Part shown: in pieces, positions 8,379 through 16,738 of the stretch | Numbering within the stretch: the stretch's first letter is position 1 | How the letters are laid out: each line of letters opens with the position of its first letter | DNA from: Pseudidiomarina halophila | Lineage (GTDB): Bacteria > Pseudomonadota > Gammaproteobacteria > Enterobacterales > Alteromonadaceae | NCBI RefSeq assembly: GCF_003987215.1 | Contig: NZ_PIPW01000001.1 | Location: 806,001 to 870,000, forward strand | Reading direction: 5' to 3' | Length of the DNA stretch: 64,000 bases | Made by a program: the position numbers and the translations under genes | Notes under the pieces: model-generated | What the model was told of the DNA's origin: nothing | What the model saw: the letters and a program-made list of their open reading frames with translations, nothing else | Databases searched by the model: none

Positions 8379-10579
8379 GTAGTGTCGAGAACCTCGGTAA
8401 GATTCGTGAAAATAAGCGTTTACGAGATGTTATATTACGATTAGGTGAACTGGAAAATAATGCCCAAGAAGAGTTCGAAGCTTTACGCCGAAAAGATCCT
8501 CTATTGGGTGTATGGTCAGATAACGTATGGCGATACCAAAATGGTAGTATCTATTTCACAAAGCCGGTCGACGTAAATGGAAATTTAATTACTGGAAAAA
8601 GTAAAAAATCCGATAGAGAGCCTGTAAACGGTGTCTGGGCAATTATAATGCGACTGTGGGCTCTAAAGGGCTTAAAGAAGGGCAAGAATAGGAAGTCTAT
8701 TGCCTCAGAGATTGGAGCCTTATCGTGGTTAGCTGACTCTTTGTCATATAGTAATGAATCACTTATTAACTTTGACCAATCTACTCTGGATGCAACCATC
8801 CCGCTTCTTGAGTCTAAATTTCAACGGCGTGGCCCATTCGAGCGCTATAAAACCATGGTGTCCATTGCAAAAAACTTGTTGATTCCATTCAAAATTGTGC
8901 CGCGATTTAACCCAAAAATTAATATGAACAACCCTTCCAGAGAGCAAACTGACGTTACAACAAGTGAATACGAAAACCGCCGAGATAGAAAGTATGAGCA
9001 AGATATAGATAGGTATCTAGGACTGGTCAAAGCCAAGTTTGACAATTTTAAAATCCAGCTTGAAAATGGAGAGATTTGCTCCAATCCAGAGCCTAAAGAG
9101 GGTTACGATGAAATCAGGCTCCTTGCGGTTCCATTTTTGATGGCATTCGGATTACGCATAGGTGAATTATGTAGACTTACAGAAGATTGCCTCCAATATG
9201 ACGAAATTAACGAGAAATACTACCTTAAAGTTTTAACGGAAAAAGGCGAACTACCTAGCCCTCGCCCGGTACCACGCATGTGGGAAGATGTTATTTTAAA
9301 ATCTTACAAGCGGATACTAGAGCTGACTGAGGAGCACCGTTTATTTGCTAAAAGTGTCGAGTTGAATGGGCCTTTGGCTTTTATTGATGCTCTTAAGATG
9401 GAGTCGCGACCAGTTCCAATGGTCAAAGCCTTGGAAGAAAAAGGCTTCAATCCAGACTTGTTTTTGTTACGTTGCGAATTCGGACCGAATATTAAAGCAC
9501 TGCACGCAAGTGGACTTAGTTACAGCAGCTTAAGAACTAACTACAAAGCAGCTGAAGTAGGTCGGATTAAATATAAAGGCCAAAATTCAAGAAATACAAC
9601 GCTACACACCGTCTACAGCAAAAAAGAAATTGCATCAATAGCGTTTCAGAAGTACCAAACTTATCGACAGAAAGTCTACCAAGAAAACCACCTTGATGAG
9701 AATGAATCCGGGAGCTATTCGTCAAGCAGCTTCTCCGCATCCGTCTCGTTTAGTCAACTGCTCTTTATAGTAAAAGACGAAACATTTAAGAGCCAATCCT
9801 CAGGTCATGGATTCATCCCTCTCCCAATGACACCGAAGTCGTTTACGAGTTGGATAACAAACGATAAAACATCGAGGAATAAAACAGTTTTCGAGCGATA
9901 CGATATAAGGGATCGAGACGGAAACGTAGTGTCGCTAAAGACCCATAAATTTCGTCATTGGCTCACGACTGCGCTTAAGCGTTCAGGGAAAAATGAAATG
10001 ATGATTGACCTGTTCATGGGCCGAACACCGGGACAAGGTCGACATTATGATCATCGAACATCAAAAGAACGCGCTGAAACCATTCGTGAGCGCTATTTGA
10101 GCCAGACCCCACCAGATGATGCCCTTGGCCGACGAATAAAGCGTATGCGCGATAACGATGTCCCTGAAGGCGAGATAGATTGGGTTCTAAACCATACAAT
10201 GTCGGTGATTCACTATACTCCGTGGGGTACATGCAAGAGAGACCTAGACGTAAGTCCTTGCGAAAAAGGTATGATGTGCCTAAGGGGAGATACAGGTGAA
10301 GGGTGCGAACATTTTGGTATCGACCCGGACGATTTAGAAGCAAAGCAAAACATCTTAAATACAAAAACTCACTACGAAAATCAGCTTGCCGCACTAATTC
10401 CAAATTACCGCGAATTAACTGAAAAACTCAATACAGAAGAACCTCTAGATCAGCATATTAAGTTTTGCATTGACACGGTAAAAGGATGTGAGAATGCTTT
10501 AAAGTCCTATGAAAACTGGAATGGGAAGAAGAACCAAAGAATAGACGTCGTTCAAGTGTATGACCCGGAGGCGATGTAG
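8375..10579 (+). CDS. ginC: Tyrosine recombinase, GinC-like (third of three)
   Basis: A 734-aa protein, the largest of the trio. The catalytic set is Arg261 (FGLRIGEL), His524-x-x-Arg527 (HKFRHW) and Tyr558 (GRHYDH). The region after the catalytic tyrosine has a Cys/His cluster (TCKRDLDVSPCEKGMMC and GCEHFG) that looks like a metal-binding module, then a helical tail. The serine-rich segment SGSYSSSSFSASVSF near residue 449 probably forms a linker inside the catalytic domain. The stop codon is immediately followed by the ATG of the next gene. Confidence 0.85.
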   Translation: MSSVENLGKIRENKRLRDVILRLGELENNAQEEFEALRRKDPLLGVWSDNVWRYQNGSIYFTKPVDVNGNLITGKSKKSDREPVNGVWAIIMRLWALKGLKKGKNRKSIASEIGALSWLADSLSYSNESLINFDQSTLDATIPLLESKFQRRGPFERYKTMVSIAKNLLIPFKIVPRFNPKINMNNPSREQTDVTTSEYENRRDRKYEQDIDRYLGLVKAKFDNFKIQLENGEICSNPEPKEGYDEIRLLAVPFLMAFGLRIGELCRLTEDCLQYDEINEKYYLKVLTEKGELPSPRPVPRMWEDVILKSYKRILELTEEHRLFAKSVELNGPLAFIDALKMESRPVPMVKALEEKGFNPDLFLLRCEFGPNIKALHASGLSYSSLRTNYKAAEVGRIKYKGQNSRNTTLHTVYSKKEIASIAFQKYQTYRQKVYQENHLDENESGSYSSSSFSASVSFSQLLFIVKDETFKSQSSGHGFIPLPMTPKSFTSWITNDKTSRNKTVFERYDIRDRDGNVVSLKTHKFRHWLTTALKRSGKNEMMIDLFMGRTPGQGRHYDHRTSKERAETIRERYLSQTPPDDALGRRIKRMRDNDVPEGEIDWVLNHTMSVIHYTPWGTCKRDLDVSPCEKGMMCLRGDTGEGCEHFGIDPDDLEAKQNILNTKTHYENQLAALIPNYRELTEKLNTEEPLDQHIKFCIDTVKGCENALKSYENWNGKKNQRIDVVQVYDPEAM

Positions 10580-10975
10580 ATGGCTAACAGAAATTGGGAA
10601 TCTAAAGCGTTATCGTCCTTGCAGTGGTTTGCCGAAAACCCAGAATTTAAAGGTGAGTTTGGTCACCAGTATTTTGTCGATAACCTAGGTGTCAGCAGAA
10701 TGACGCTTAATCGCAGTAAGAAATACATGAAGCGGTACAGAGAGGTGAAAGAAATACTTAAAGGGTACCAATCCACCGAGCCAAATACAGGCCCTGCTCC
10801 AGCTGACGGAATGAAGCAGAAGCTTGCAAGTAAGAATAAACAAATTGAAGACTTAAAGAATCAAGTTGAGAAGTTGCAGTTACGGCTTAACGACTGCTAC
10901 CAAATGTTAGAAGACCACAATATAGACCCTCAATTTGTATACACTCAGCGACTGAAAAAACATAGAGAGGTCTAA
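10580..10975 (+). CDS. ginD: Small HTH/coiled-coil protein, GinD-like
   Basis: A 131-aa basic protein. The first 60 residues suit a helix-turn-helix (YFVDNLGVSRMTLNRSKKYMK), and residues about 75-110 form a heptad-rich coiled coil (KNKQIEDLKNQVEKLQLRL). It abuts ginC with no gap. Size and position match GinD of GInt islands and, more loosely, TnpC-like accessory proteins of Tn554-type transposons. A DNA-binding directionality or architectural role is an inference. Confidence 0.75.
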   Translation: MANRNWESKALSSLQWFAENPEFKGEFGHQYFVDNLGVSRMTLNRSKKYMKRYREVKEILKGYQSTEPNTGPAPADGMKQKLASKNKQIEDLKNQVEKLQLRLNDCYQMLEDHNIDPQFVYTQRLKKHREV

Positions 10976-10976
10976 G

Positions 10977-11420
10977 GTGGCTAATCCCCAGGCTGAAAAA
11001 AATTATCAAACCTTCAGAGCCTTTGTGCAATTGCACTGCATTGAAAATGATTGGGACGATTATGTCCTGCCAGACAAGCTTGATTTGAACAAAAAACGAA
11101 TTGCAAGAGAATGCGAATTTGACCGCAAAAGGATTACAGGGAATACCAAGATCCTTAGGCTTTATAACCTAATAAAACGAAAACTTGTAAAGAAAGGCAT
11201 ACTCGTCACCGACTCTCGTTCAGGAACCGAAAAGCGGCAGCACGAGACTGCTTTGAAAATCGCTAGCAAAGACTCGAAACTTATGAGTTCTCAACAGCAA
11301 CAAAATGCATCGTTACAGGCACAACTATACGACGTTACAAGGGACTTGAAAGAGGCTAACGAGAAGCTCAAGCACTTGAAGGCAATAGAGGACTACCTCA
11401 TGGCCACTGGGAGACTTTAA
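10977..11420 (+). CDS. Second small HTH/coiled-coil protein of the recombinase operon
   Basis: A 147-aa basic protein starting with GTG one base after the preceding stop, with AGAGAGG upstream as ribosome binding site. The N-terminal 75 residues are compact and Lys/Arg-rich (KKRIARECEFDRKRI). Residues 95-140 are a predicted coiled coil (QQQNASLQAQLYDVTRDLKE). The overall plan, basic DNA-binding head plus coiled-coil tail, repeats that of the previous gene without obvious sequence identity. Function unknown; the coupling suggests a subunit or partner of the recombination machinery. Confidence 0.65.
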   Translation: MANPQAEKNYQTFRAFVQLHCIENDWDDYVLPDKLDLNKKRIARECEFDRKRITGNTKILRLYNLIKRKLVKKGILVTDSRSGTEKRQHETALKIASKDSKLMSSQQQQNASLQAQLYDVTRDLKEANEKLKHLKAIEDYLMATGRL

Positions 11421-11424
11421 CGAA

Positions 11425-13641
11425 ATGTTTGAAGGTCTCCTGCAAATTAGAAAGGTTCGTAACAGAGGTCCCTTTGGTGGGGTTATTTTTTCTGCGGCTA
11501 CCTTGGAGGCCAGGCCCAAAAGATATGTCGTTAAAGCTGATTGGAAAATAGCTCGCTCCCCCAGTCTATTCAAAGATAGGCATATCTGGCGCGTCAAAGG
11601 CGCTGTCAAAGATGAAACCATAATTTGGAAAGACGGTACGACAGCGAATGAGCGCGTAATTGAAGCAGAGTCCCTCACGTTTGAAAAAGCAAAAAACGAG
11701 AACCTAGCGAAGCTTCTCGCGCAATCCAGTGACTTCAAAGGAATTAGCGACCTCAAAGCAGAAAAGCTTGTTGAGTGTTTTGGAGACGGGTTAATAAAGA
11801 TCGCAGTTGAGGGAGATATTGAGCGTTTACTACCCGTCGTCGGTCGAAATGTAGCGGAACGTATCATTACTGGCTTAAGAGAATACGAACAGCTTGGGAC
11901 GTTGCAGCTTCTCGATGAATTAGGTGTGCCGCCCCGTGTCGGGGAGTCAGTATTAGAAATCTGGAAGAGCAATGCCTATGAGCAAATAAAGAAAAACCCG
12001 TATTTTCTTACTGCATTTATGGCCGACATGCACATGATCGATGGCTACGCAATCGACCGGTTAGGGATGGCACCAGATTCACCCCAAAGACTCATAGCGT
12101 ATACCAAAGAGGTGTTATTTAAAGCCTTTAATAGTGGGCATACGTGCCTTCCGGTCAACGAACTTAGATATCGATTAAAACGGACTTTGCCTCAACCACT
12201 AGACGCGGCTCAAGCGATAGAGGTCGCGAGAGCACACGATGAAATAGTAATCATTGGTGACTTTGCACAAGTTAAGAGTATGGCAATTGTTGAAGCTACT
12301 GTCGCTGACATCATTACAAAATCACAAATCAGAGTTGTTTCAGACACTTTAGATAAAGACCTTAGTCACGCAATTGAATACTACGAGAAGAATAGTGGGA
12401 TTAAATTAACGGACGAACAAACGAATGCCGTATTCCAGTGCTGCAAGCACTCTTTCACTCTTCTAACAGGTGGTGCCGGTTGTGGTAAGACAACCGTAAT
12501 AGCGGCTATATGCTCATCTCTGGAGGCTTTAGGCTACACAAGCCAGGTCATCCTACTCGCATTGGCTGGAAAGGCTGCACAGCGAATTACCGAGGCTACT
12601 GGCCGAGAGGCAATGACTATAGCGAAATTTGTGCTTGCTTTAGAGCAGGAAGAGATATCGGATGATGCAGTAATAATTGTCGATGAAGCCTCAATGGTCG
12701 ATATTTTGTCATTGCTTAAGATTTTAAAACGGTTTCCAAACAAGGGGCGTATTATTCTCACTGGTGATGAAGAACAATTACCTCCGGTGGGGGTTGGCTT
12801 AGGGTTGCATACTCTGGTTAAGTTGCCACTACCCCATCCCCAACTAACTGCAATTCAAAGGCAAACTAAGGAGTCTGGAATACCGGCAGTTGCAATGGCG
12901 ATAAGACGTTATCCTCAAGTTCCAGGTGAAATTAAATTTGAACCGTACAAAGGATTAAAAGATGGCGTTAGCTTTATTGAGTGCAATGAGTCAGAGTTAA
13001 ACACCCGAGCCCTTGAGGTTTATCAAGCATTAGGAGGGAATGGAACTTCCAATGAAGTTGCAATGGTTTCCCCGGTTAAACACCAGATAGGAGGTGTTGA
13101 CGCCTTGAATTTGCTTGTTCATGACTCTCTCGCCAAAGGGGAGTCGATGTCCTTTAGTTCATCCGACTTCGGCTATTTTAATCACACCATATTAGGTAGC
13201 GCCTTACGTATTGGTGAATTGGTCATGTGCACTGTGAACGACTATGAGCGCGATATTCGTAATGGGTCGATTGGAAAAGTTATTGAACAAAAAGGAAATG
13301 AGGTCATTATTGATTTTACAGGACGAATCGTGAACCTCCCTGCCTCCAAGCTTTGCTCTCTGGACTTTGCCTACGCATTGACTGTACACAAGTCGCAAGG
13401 TAGTCAATTTGATCGGGTTGTAGTGATTGTTAAGCAGAGTCGAAATTTGGATAGACACATGCTTTACACTGCAATCACGAGAGCAAAAAAACAGGTTGTT
13501 TTAATTGGCGATCGAAACGCATTCATCGATGCTCTTTCTCAATCGAATGCCTTGAATAGGCACACTTTGCTTACACATCACTTCGAAGAGCACACTAGCT
13601 ATCATTCACTCGGGACGCTAAATAATGCATCAGCTTTCTAG
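11425..13641 (+). CDS. RecD2-like superfamily 1 DNA helicase
   Basis: A 738-aa helicase. The N-terminal 250 residues resemble the OB/helix-hairpin-helix part of RecD2. Walker A is GGAGCGKTT with Lys355, Walker B is VIIVDEAS (Asp420, Glu421), and the C-terminal UvrD_C_2 part has HKSQGSQFD (His655) and LYTAITRAKK. RecD2 enzymes unwind DNA 5'-3'. The start lies 4 bp after the preceding stop, so it looks like the sixth member of the recombinase operon. Either it processes DNA during island transfer, or it is a separate defence-type cargo gene that has come under the operon promoter. Low G+C like its neighbours. Confidence 0.85.
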   Translation: MFEGLLQIRKVRNRGPFGGVIFSAATLEARPKRYVVKADWKIARSPSLFKDRHIWRVKGAVKDETIIWKDGTTANERVIEAESLTFEKAKNENLAKLLAQSSDFKGISDLKAEKLVECFGDGLIKIAVEGDIERLLPVVGRNVAERIITGLREYEQLGTLQLLDELGVPPRVGESVLEIWKSNAYEQIKKNPYFLTAFMADMHMIDGYAIDRLGMAPDSPQRLIAYTKEVLFKAFNSGHTCLPVNELRYRLKRTLPQPLDAAQAIEVARAHDEIVIIGDFAQVKSMAIVEATVADIITKSQIRVVSDTLDKDLSHAIEYYEKNSGIKLTDEQTNAVFQCCKHSFTLLTGGAGCGKTTVIAAICSSLEALGYTSQVILLALAGKAAQRITEATGREAMTIAKFVLALEQEEISDDAVIIVDEASMVDILSLLKILKRFPNKGRIILTGDEEQLPPVGVGLGLHTLVKLPLPHPQLTAIQRQTKESGIPAVAMAIRRYPQVPGEIKFEPYKGLKDGVSFIECNESELNTRALEVYQALGGNGTSNEVAMVSPVKHQIGGVDALNLLVHDSLAKGESMSFSSSDFGYFNHTILGSALRIGELVMCTVNDYERDIRNGSIGKVIEQKGNEVIIDFTGRIVNLPASKLCSLDFAYALTVHKSQGSQFDRVVVIVKQSRNLDRHMLYTAITRAKKQVVLIGDRNAFIDALSQSNALNRHTLLTHHFEEHTSYHSLGTLNNASAF

Positions 13642-13883
13642 ACAGATTTTAAAGTTACTGGAAGACACATCCTTCCCCGCTCGTTAGACCTAACGGGGAA
13701 TGGGGTGAAGGTAAAACCTATTATGTCATGGAAAATTTAATCCCAGACCTAAAAAAGGACCAACAAGAATGTGTTTACTTCTCTCTAACTGGTCTATCGG
13801 GTTCTGACTTCAAGCTCCGATTGTTGTCTTTACATCACTCCGGCAGACACAGTTGCAGCTTGAAATTGAACACGGTATTCTAA
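13625..13883 (+). pseudogene. Truncated, frameshifted KAP-like P-loop NTPase
   Basis: An ATG at 13625, inside the end of the helicase gene, opens MHQLSRQILKLLEDTSFPAR and then stops at 13685. The reading continues in another frame from 13692 as NGEWGEGKTYYVMENLIP, a Walker A of the KAP-like type, then VYFSLTGLSGSDFKLRLLSL, before ending at 13883. Intact members are several hundred residues long, so this is the first tenth of a gene, with an indel between 13680 and 13692 and the rest lost where the metal module joins. It was evidently a seventh gene of the operon. Confidence 0.7.
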
Positions 13884-13913
13884 CCTTGTTAATGTAAATG
13901 GCTAAGGTTTGAA

Positions 13914-14255
13914 ATGCTTAGACTGGGATTTTTATTACTAGTGATTGCTGCCGTTCTGACTCAAATCAGTCAGTCGGTTGCTGACGTGCATCAATCTCAC
14001 CAGTCATCTTCTGAGCAACACCTCAATTTTGAGCATGACGAATCGCACATCGATAAGCGAAACCTACCTAAAAGTGGCGAAATCAGCTTTGACTGCCATC
14101 ATTGCTGTCACTGCCATGGTTCATTTCATTTATATGCCATGAAGGCTGAAAAAACTCTCGCGTTACCACGAATGGGCACAATACGTCCTGGGTATACTGA
14201 GTTTTACACTAACCCTCTATCATCTCCGCTGTTCCGGCCTCCCATCTCCTCATAA
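13914..14255 (+). CDS. CzcI-like histidine/cysteine-rich periplasmic protein
   Basis: A 113-aa protein with a signal peptide (MLRLGFLLLVIAAVLTQISQSVA) and a metal-binding-looking centre (DVHQSHQSSSEQH and FDCHHCCHCHG). Its size, signal peptide, His/Cys motif and place just before czcC recall CzcI of Cupriavidus, a small exported protein affecting efflux expression. Upstream, AACCTT (13882-13887) and AAGGTT (13904-13909) form an inverted repeat that could be an operator or leader hairpin; AAGG there is also the ribosome binding site. Assignment is by resemblance and context. Confidence 0.6.
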   Translation: MLRLGFLLLVIAAVLTQISQSVADVHQSHQSSSEQHLNFEHDESHIDKRNLPKSGEISFDCHHCCHCHGSFHLYAMKAEKTLALPRMGTIRPGYTEFYTNPLSSPLFRPPISS

Positions 14256-14327
14256 CTGCCTAATAAGCTGCGTTAGCAGCGCAAGAAATCATTATTTTAC
14301 GCAGTAATATGACTGAGGAGTCTATCT

Positions 14328-15578
14328 ATGGGTCCGTTTTCGACACATAGCAAACGCTTGTTTGTTGCCGTAAGTCTGGCAATAAGTTCAAGCTACGCCA
14401 ATGCACAACAGTTGCCCGAGCAATGGCAAAAAACTGTGCAGCAACACCCCAGTGTTGAAGCCGCTCAACAGCAGGCTGAAGCGCTGATCCAACAGGGCAA
14501 ACAATTAAATCAGCCTTTGTACAACCCTAGCTTATCGTCACGCTTAGAGCGCGAGGGTGACATCAATAATTACGCTGTTGGTCTAAGCCAGACGCTGGAC
14601 TGGAGCACTCGCAATGAAGCAAGGGCCAGTCAGAGTGACGCCATGACGGCTATGGCAGTGAGTATTTATCGCCAGTCGGCGACATCGCATGCTAAAACTT
14701 TGTTGAATGCCTATGTGCAATGGCTGGACGCAAAACAGCGTTACGCACTGGCTGAGCAGCAAGAGAAAATCGTTAAACAGGCGATAAGCCTGGTTGCCGA
14801 ACGACGTAAAGCCGGTGACTTAGGTGCCGTCGACGAACAACTGACGGTACTCGCGCTAAGTCGGCAACTGCAACAAACGGCAGCGGCTTATCAACAACTG
14901 CAATCCGCTGAAGCAGAGTTAAACGCTCTGCTAACAACGTCTGATGTCGGTCAACTCTCCATTAATGAGGAGCTATTTAACGTTGAACCTGCGTTAACGG
15001 CTCGTTGGCAACAACATCCAGCGTTAAAAGCCGCTTACCTGCAATGGCAATTAAAGCGCGCCGATGTCGACTGGAAACGCTCGTTAACCACCGCCAACCC
15101 AACCGTAGGCGTCGAAGCGGGCGAGAGCGATAACGAAACAGTAATTGGCTTATCATTCAGCATTCCACTACAGGTTCGCAATAACTACAGCGATGCGGTG
15201 CGCGCAGCCAATAGCGAAGCTGTTGCTGAAGAAAAACGTTTGATTGCACTAAGGCAACAATGGCAAGCAGCACTGAAATCGTCTCTTAACAATTATCGTT
15301 TTGTGAAAAAACAGTGGCAAAGCTGGCAAAGAGACTTTCAATCTCGGCAGGATGAGTCGATGCAGGTGATTGAACAATCCTGGCTCGCCGGTGACCTATC
15401 CACCACCGACTACCTCACCGCTGTGCAACAGCAGCTCGATAGCCAATTTGCAGGGATAGCGCTGCAAACACAATATCGGTTGGCCGCCATTGAATGGTTG
15501 TACCGTTCGGGCGAACTCAGTAAAGCGCTGACGTTATCGCCGTTAAGCCAGCAAACAAACGCAGAGATTGGAGAGTAA
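14328..15578 (+). CDS. czcC: Outer-membrane efflux channel, CzcC family
   Basis: A 416-aa TolC-family outer-membrane factor with a signal peptide ending near SSSYANAQQ and the long, Gln-rich alpha-helical segments of this family. It forms the exit duct of the tripartite metal pump with the next two genes. GAGGAG lies before the ATG, and the stop is 3 bp before czcB. Family assignment is secure; metal specificity cannot be read from it. Confidence 0.88.
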   Translation: MGPFSTHSKRLFVAVSLAISSSYANAQQLPEQWQKTVQQHPSVEAAQQQAEALIQQGKQLNQPLYNPSLSSRLEREGDINNYAVGLSQTLDWSTRNEARASQSDAMTAMAVSIYRQSATSHAKTLLNAYVQWLDAKQRYALAEQQEKIVKQAISLVAERRKAGDLGAVDEQLTVLALSRQLQQTAAAYQQLQSAEAELNALLTTSDVGQLSINEELFNVEPALTARWQQHPALKAAYLQWQLKRADVDWKRSLTTANPTVGVEAGESDNETVIGLSFSIPLQVRNNYSDAVRAANSEAVAEEKRLIALRQQWQAALKSSLNNYRFVKKQWQSWQRDFQSRQDESMQVIEQSWLAGDLSTTDYLTAVQQQLDSQFAGIALQTQYRLAAIEWLYRSGELSKALTLSPLSQQTNAEIGE

Positions 15579-15581
15579 ACG

Positions 15582-16727
15582 ATGTCAGTAAAACCTTTAT
15601 ACGCAGCAATAGCACTTGCGCTGAGCTTTTCGGTTATGGCGCAGGATGAACACGGACACGACGAAAAAGAAGATACCCACAAGGAAGAAGGCAAACACGA
15701 GCAAGGTGAACATAAGGAAAGCTCAGGCGTGGAGCTATCCAGCAAGCAGCTATCCATGGCAGATATCACCACGCGAACCTTGCAAACTCAAGTCATTGAA
15801 TATCCGGTTTATGCCCCGGGCGAGGTGGTTGCTAACGACTTTAATAGCTATATCGTGAGTCCGCGCATCGACTCGACCGTGCTCAAACGTTTTGTCAGTA
15901 TTGGCGACCACGTCGAAAAAGGTGAGCCGCTGGCAACCCTCTTCAGCGCGACCATGGCGGAGGCGCAAAGTCAGTATTTGGTCACACTTAACGAGTGGCA
16001 ACGCGTGCAGTCACTCGGCGAGTCAACGGTGGGTGAAAAACGCTTTGTCGAAGCGAAAAACGCCTTTACCTCAGCGCAAGCGCAACTCAAAGCATTTGGT
16101 ATGTCAGCCAGCGACATTAAGCGTTTAAGTAAAGCTAACTACCCTATCGGCGAATACCAACTGACCTCAGAAATTGGCGGGATTGTGGTTAGCGATAACT
16201 TCAAGCAAGGCCAGCAAGTTAATGCCGGTAATCACTTGGTTGAAGTGCTGCAAGAAGAAACCTTGTGGGTTAATGCTCGTCTACCAGGCTCAGCTGACCT
16301 TAGTGTGCAGTTTGGTGATCCTGTTACAGTGAGTGTCGACAATCAGCGCTTTGCGGCAAAAGTCATTCAGGAAGGCCACACAATAGACCATAAAACCCGC
16401 ACTCGAACGGTACGACTTGCGGTAAATAACGAAAAGGACCAATTACACCCTGGTTTATTTGCGGATGTTTATTTCTCAGTCAAGTCGGATGGACCGGTGC
16501 TTGCAGTTAAGGACTCAGCCTTAATGCGGGCCCCTGATGGTGACTGGCAGATATTCATTGAGCACGAACCCGGAAAGTTTGAACCGAAGAAAGTCGAATT
16601 GGTTGATGAAAAGGGTCCGTGGAAAGTTATTCGAGGCGTTAAGGAAGGCACAAAATACGTAGACAACGGCGCGTTTTTCGTTCGCTCACAAATCGCTAAA
16701 GGCGGTTTTGACCCACATAACCACTAA
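15582..16727 (+). CDS. czcB: Periplasmic adaptor of metal efflux pump, CzcB family
   Basis: A 381-aa membrane-fusion protein with a signal peptide (AIALALSFSVMA) and a charged His-rich mature N-terminus (DEHGHDEKEDTHKEEGKHE) that could capture metal. The lipoyl/barrel-sandwich halves (VSIGDHVEKGEPLATLFS and SEIGGIVVSDNFKQGQQV) and beta-barrel follow. It bridges CzcA and CzcC. It sits 3 bp after czcC and 11 bp before czcA, which has AGGAGG in that gap. Confidence 0.9.
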   Translation: MSVKPLYAAIALALSFSVMAQDEHGHDEKEDTHKEEGKHEQGEHKESSGVELSSKQLSMADITTRTLQTQVIEYPVYAPGEVVANDFNSYIVSPRIDSTVLKRFVSIGDHVEKGEPLATLFSATMAEAQSQYLVTLNEWQRVQSLGESTVGEKRFVEAKNAFTSAQAQLKAFGMSASDIKRLSKANYPIGEYQLTSEIGGIVVSDNFKQGQQVNAGNHLVEVLQEETLWVNARLPGSADLSVQFGDPVTVSVDNQRFAAKVIQEGHTIDHKTRTRTVRLAVNNEKDQLHPGLFADVYFSVKSDGPVLAVKDSALMRAPDGDWQIFIEHEPGKFEPKKVELVDEKGPWKVIRGVKEGTKYVDNGAFFVRSQIAKGGFDPHNH

Positions 16728-16738
16728 CAGGAGGTTGT

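Noticed and set aside
11325-11972. A 215-codon minus-strand frame over the start of the helicase gene
   Set aside because: The plus-strand operon is continuous here, with correctly placed starts, and the antisense frame has serine-rich, non-protein-like composition.
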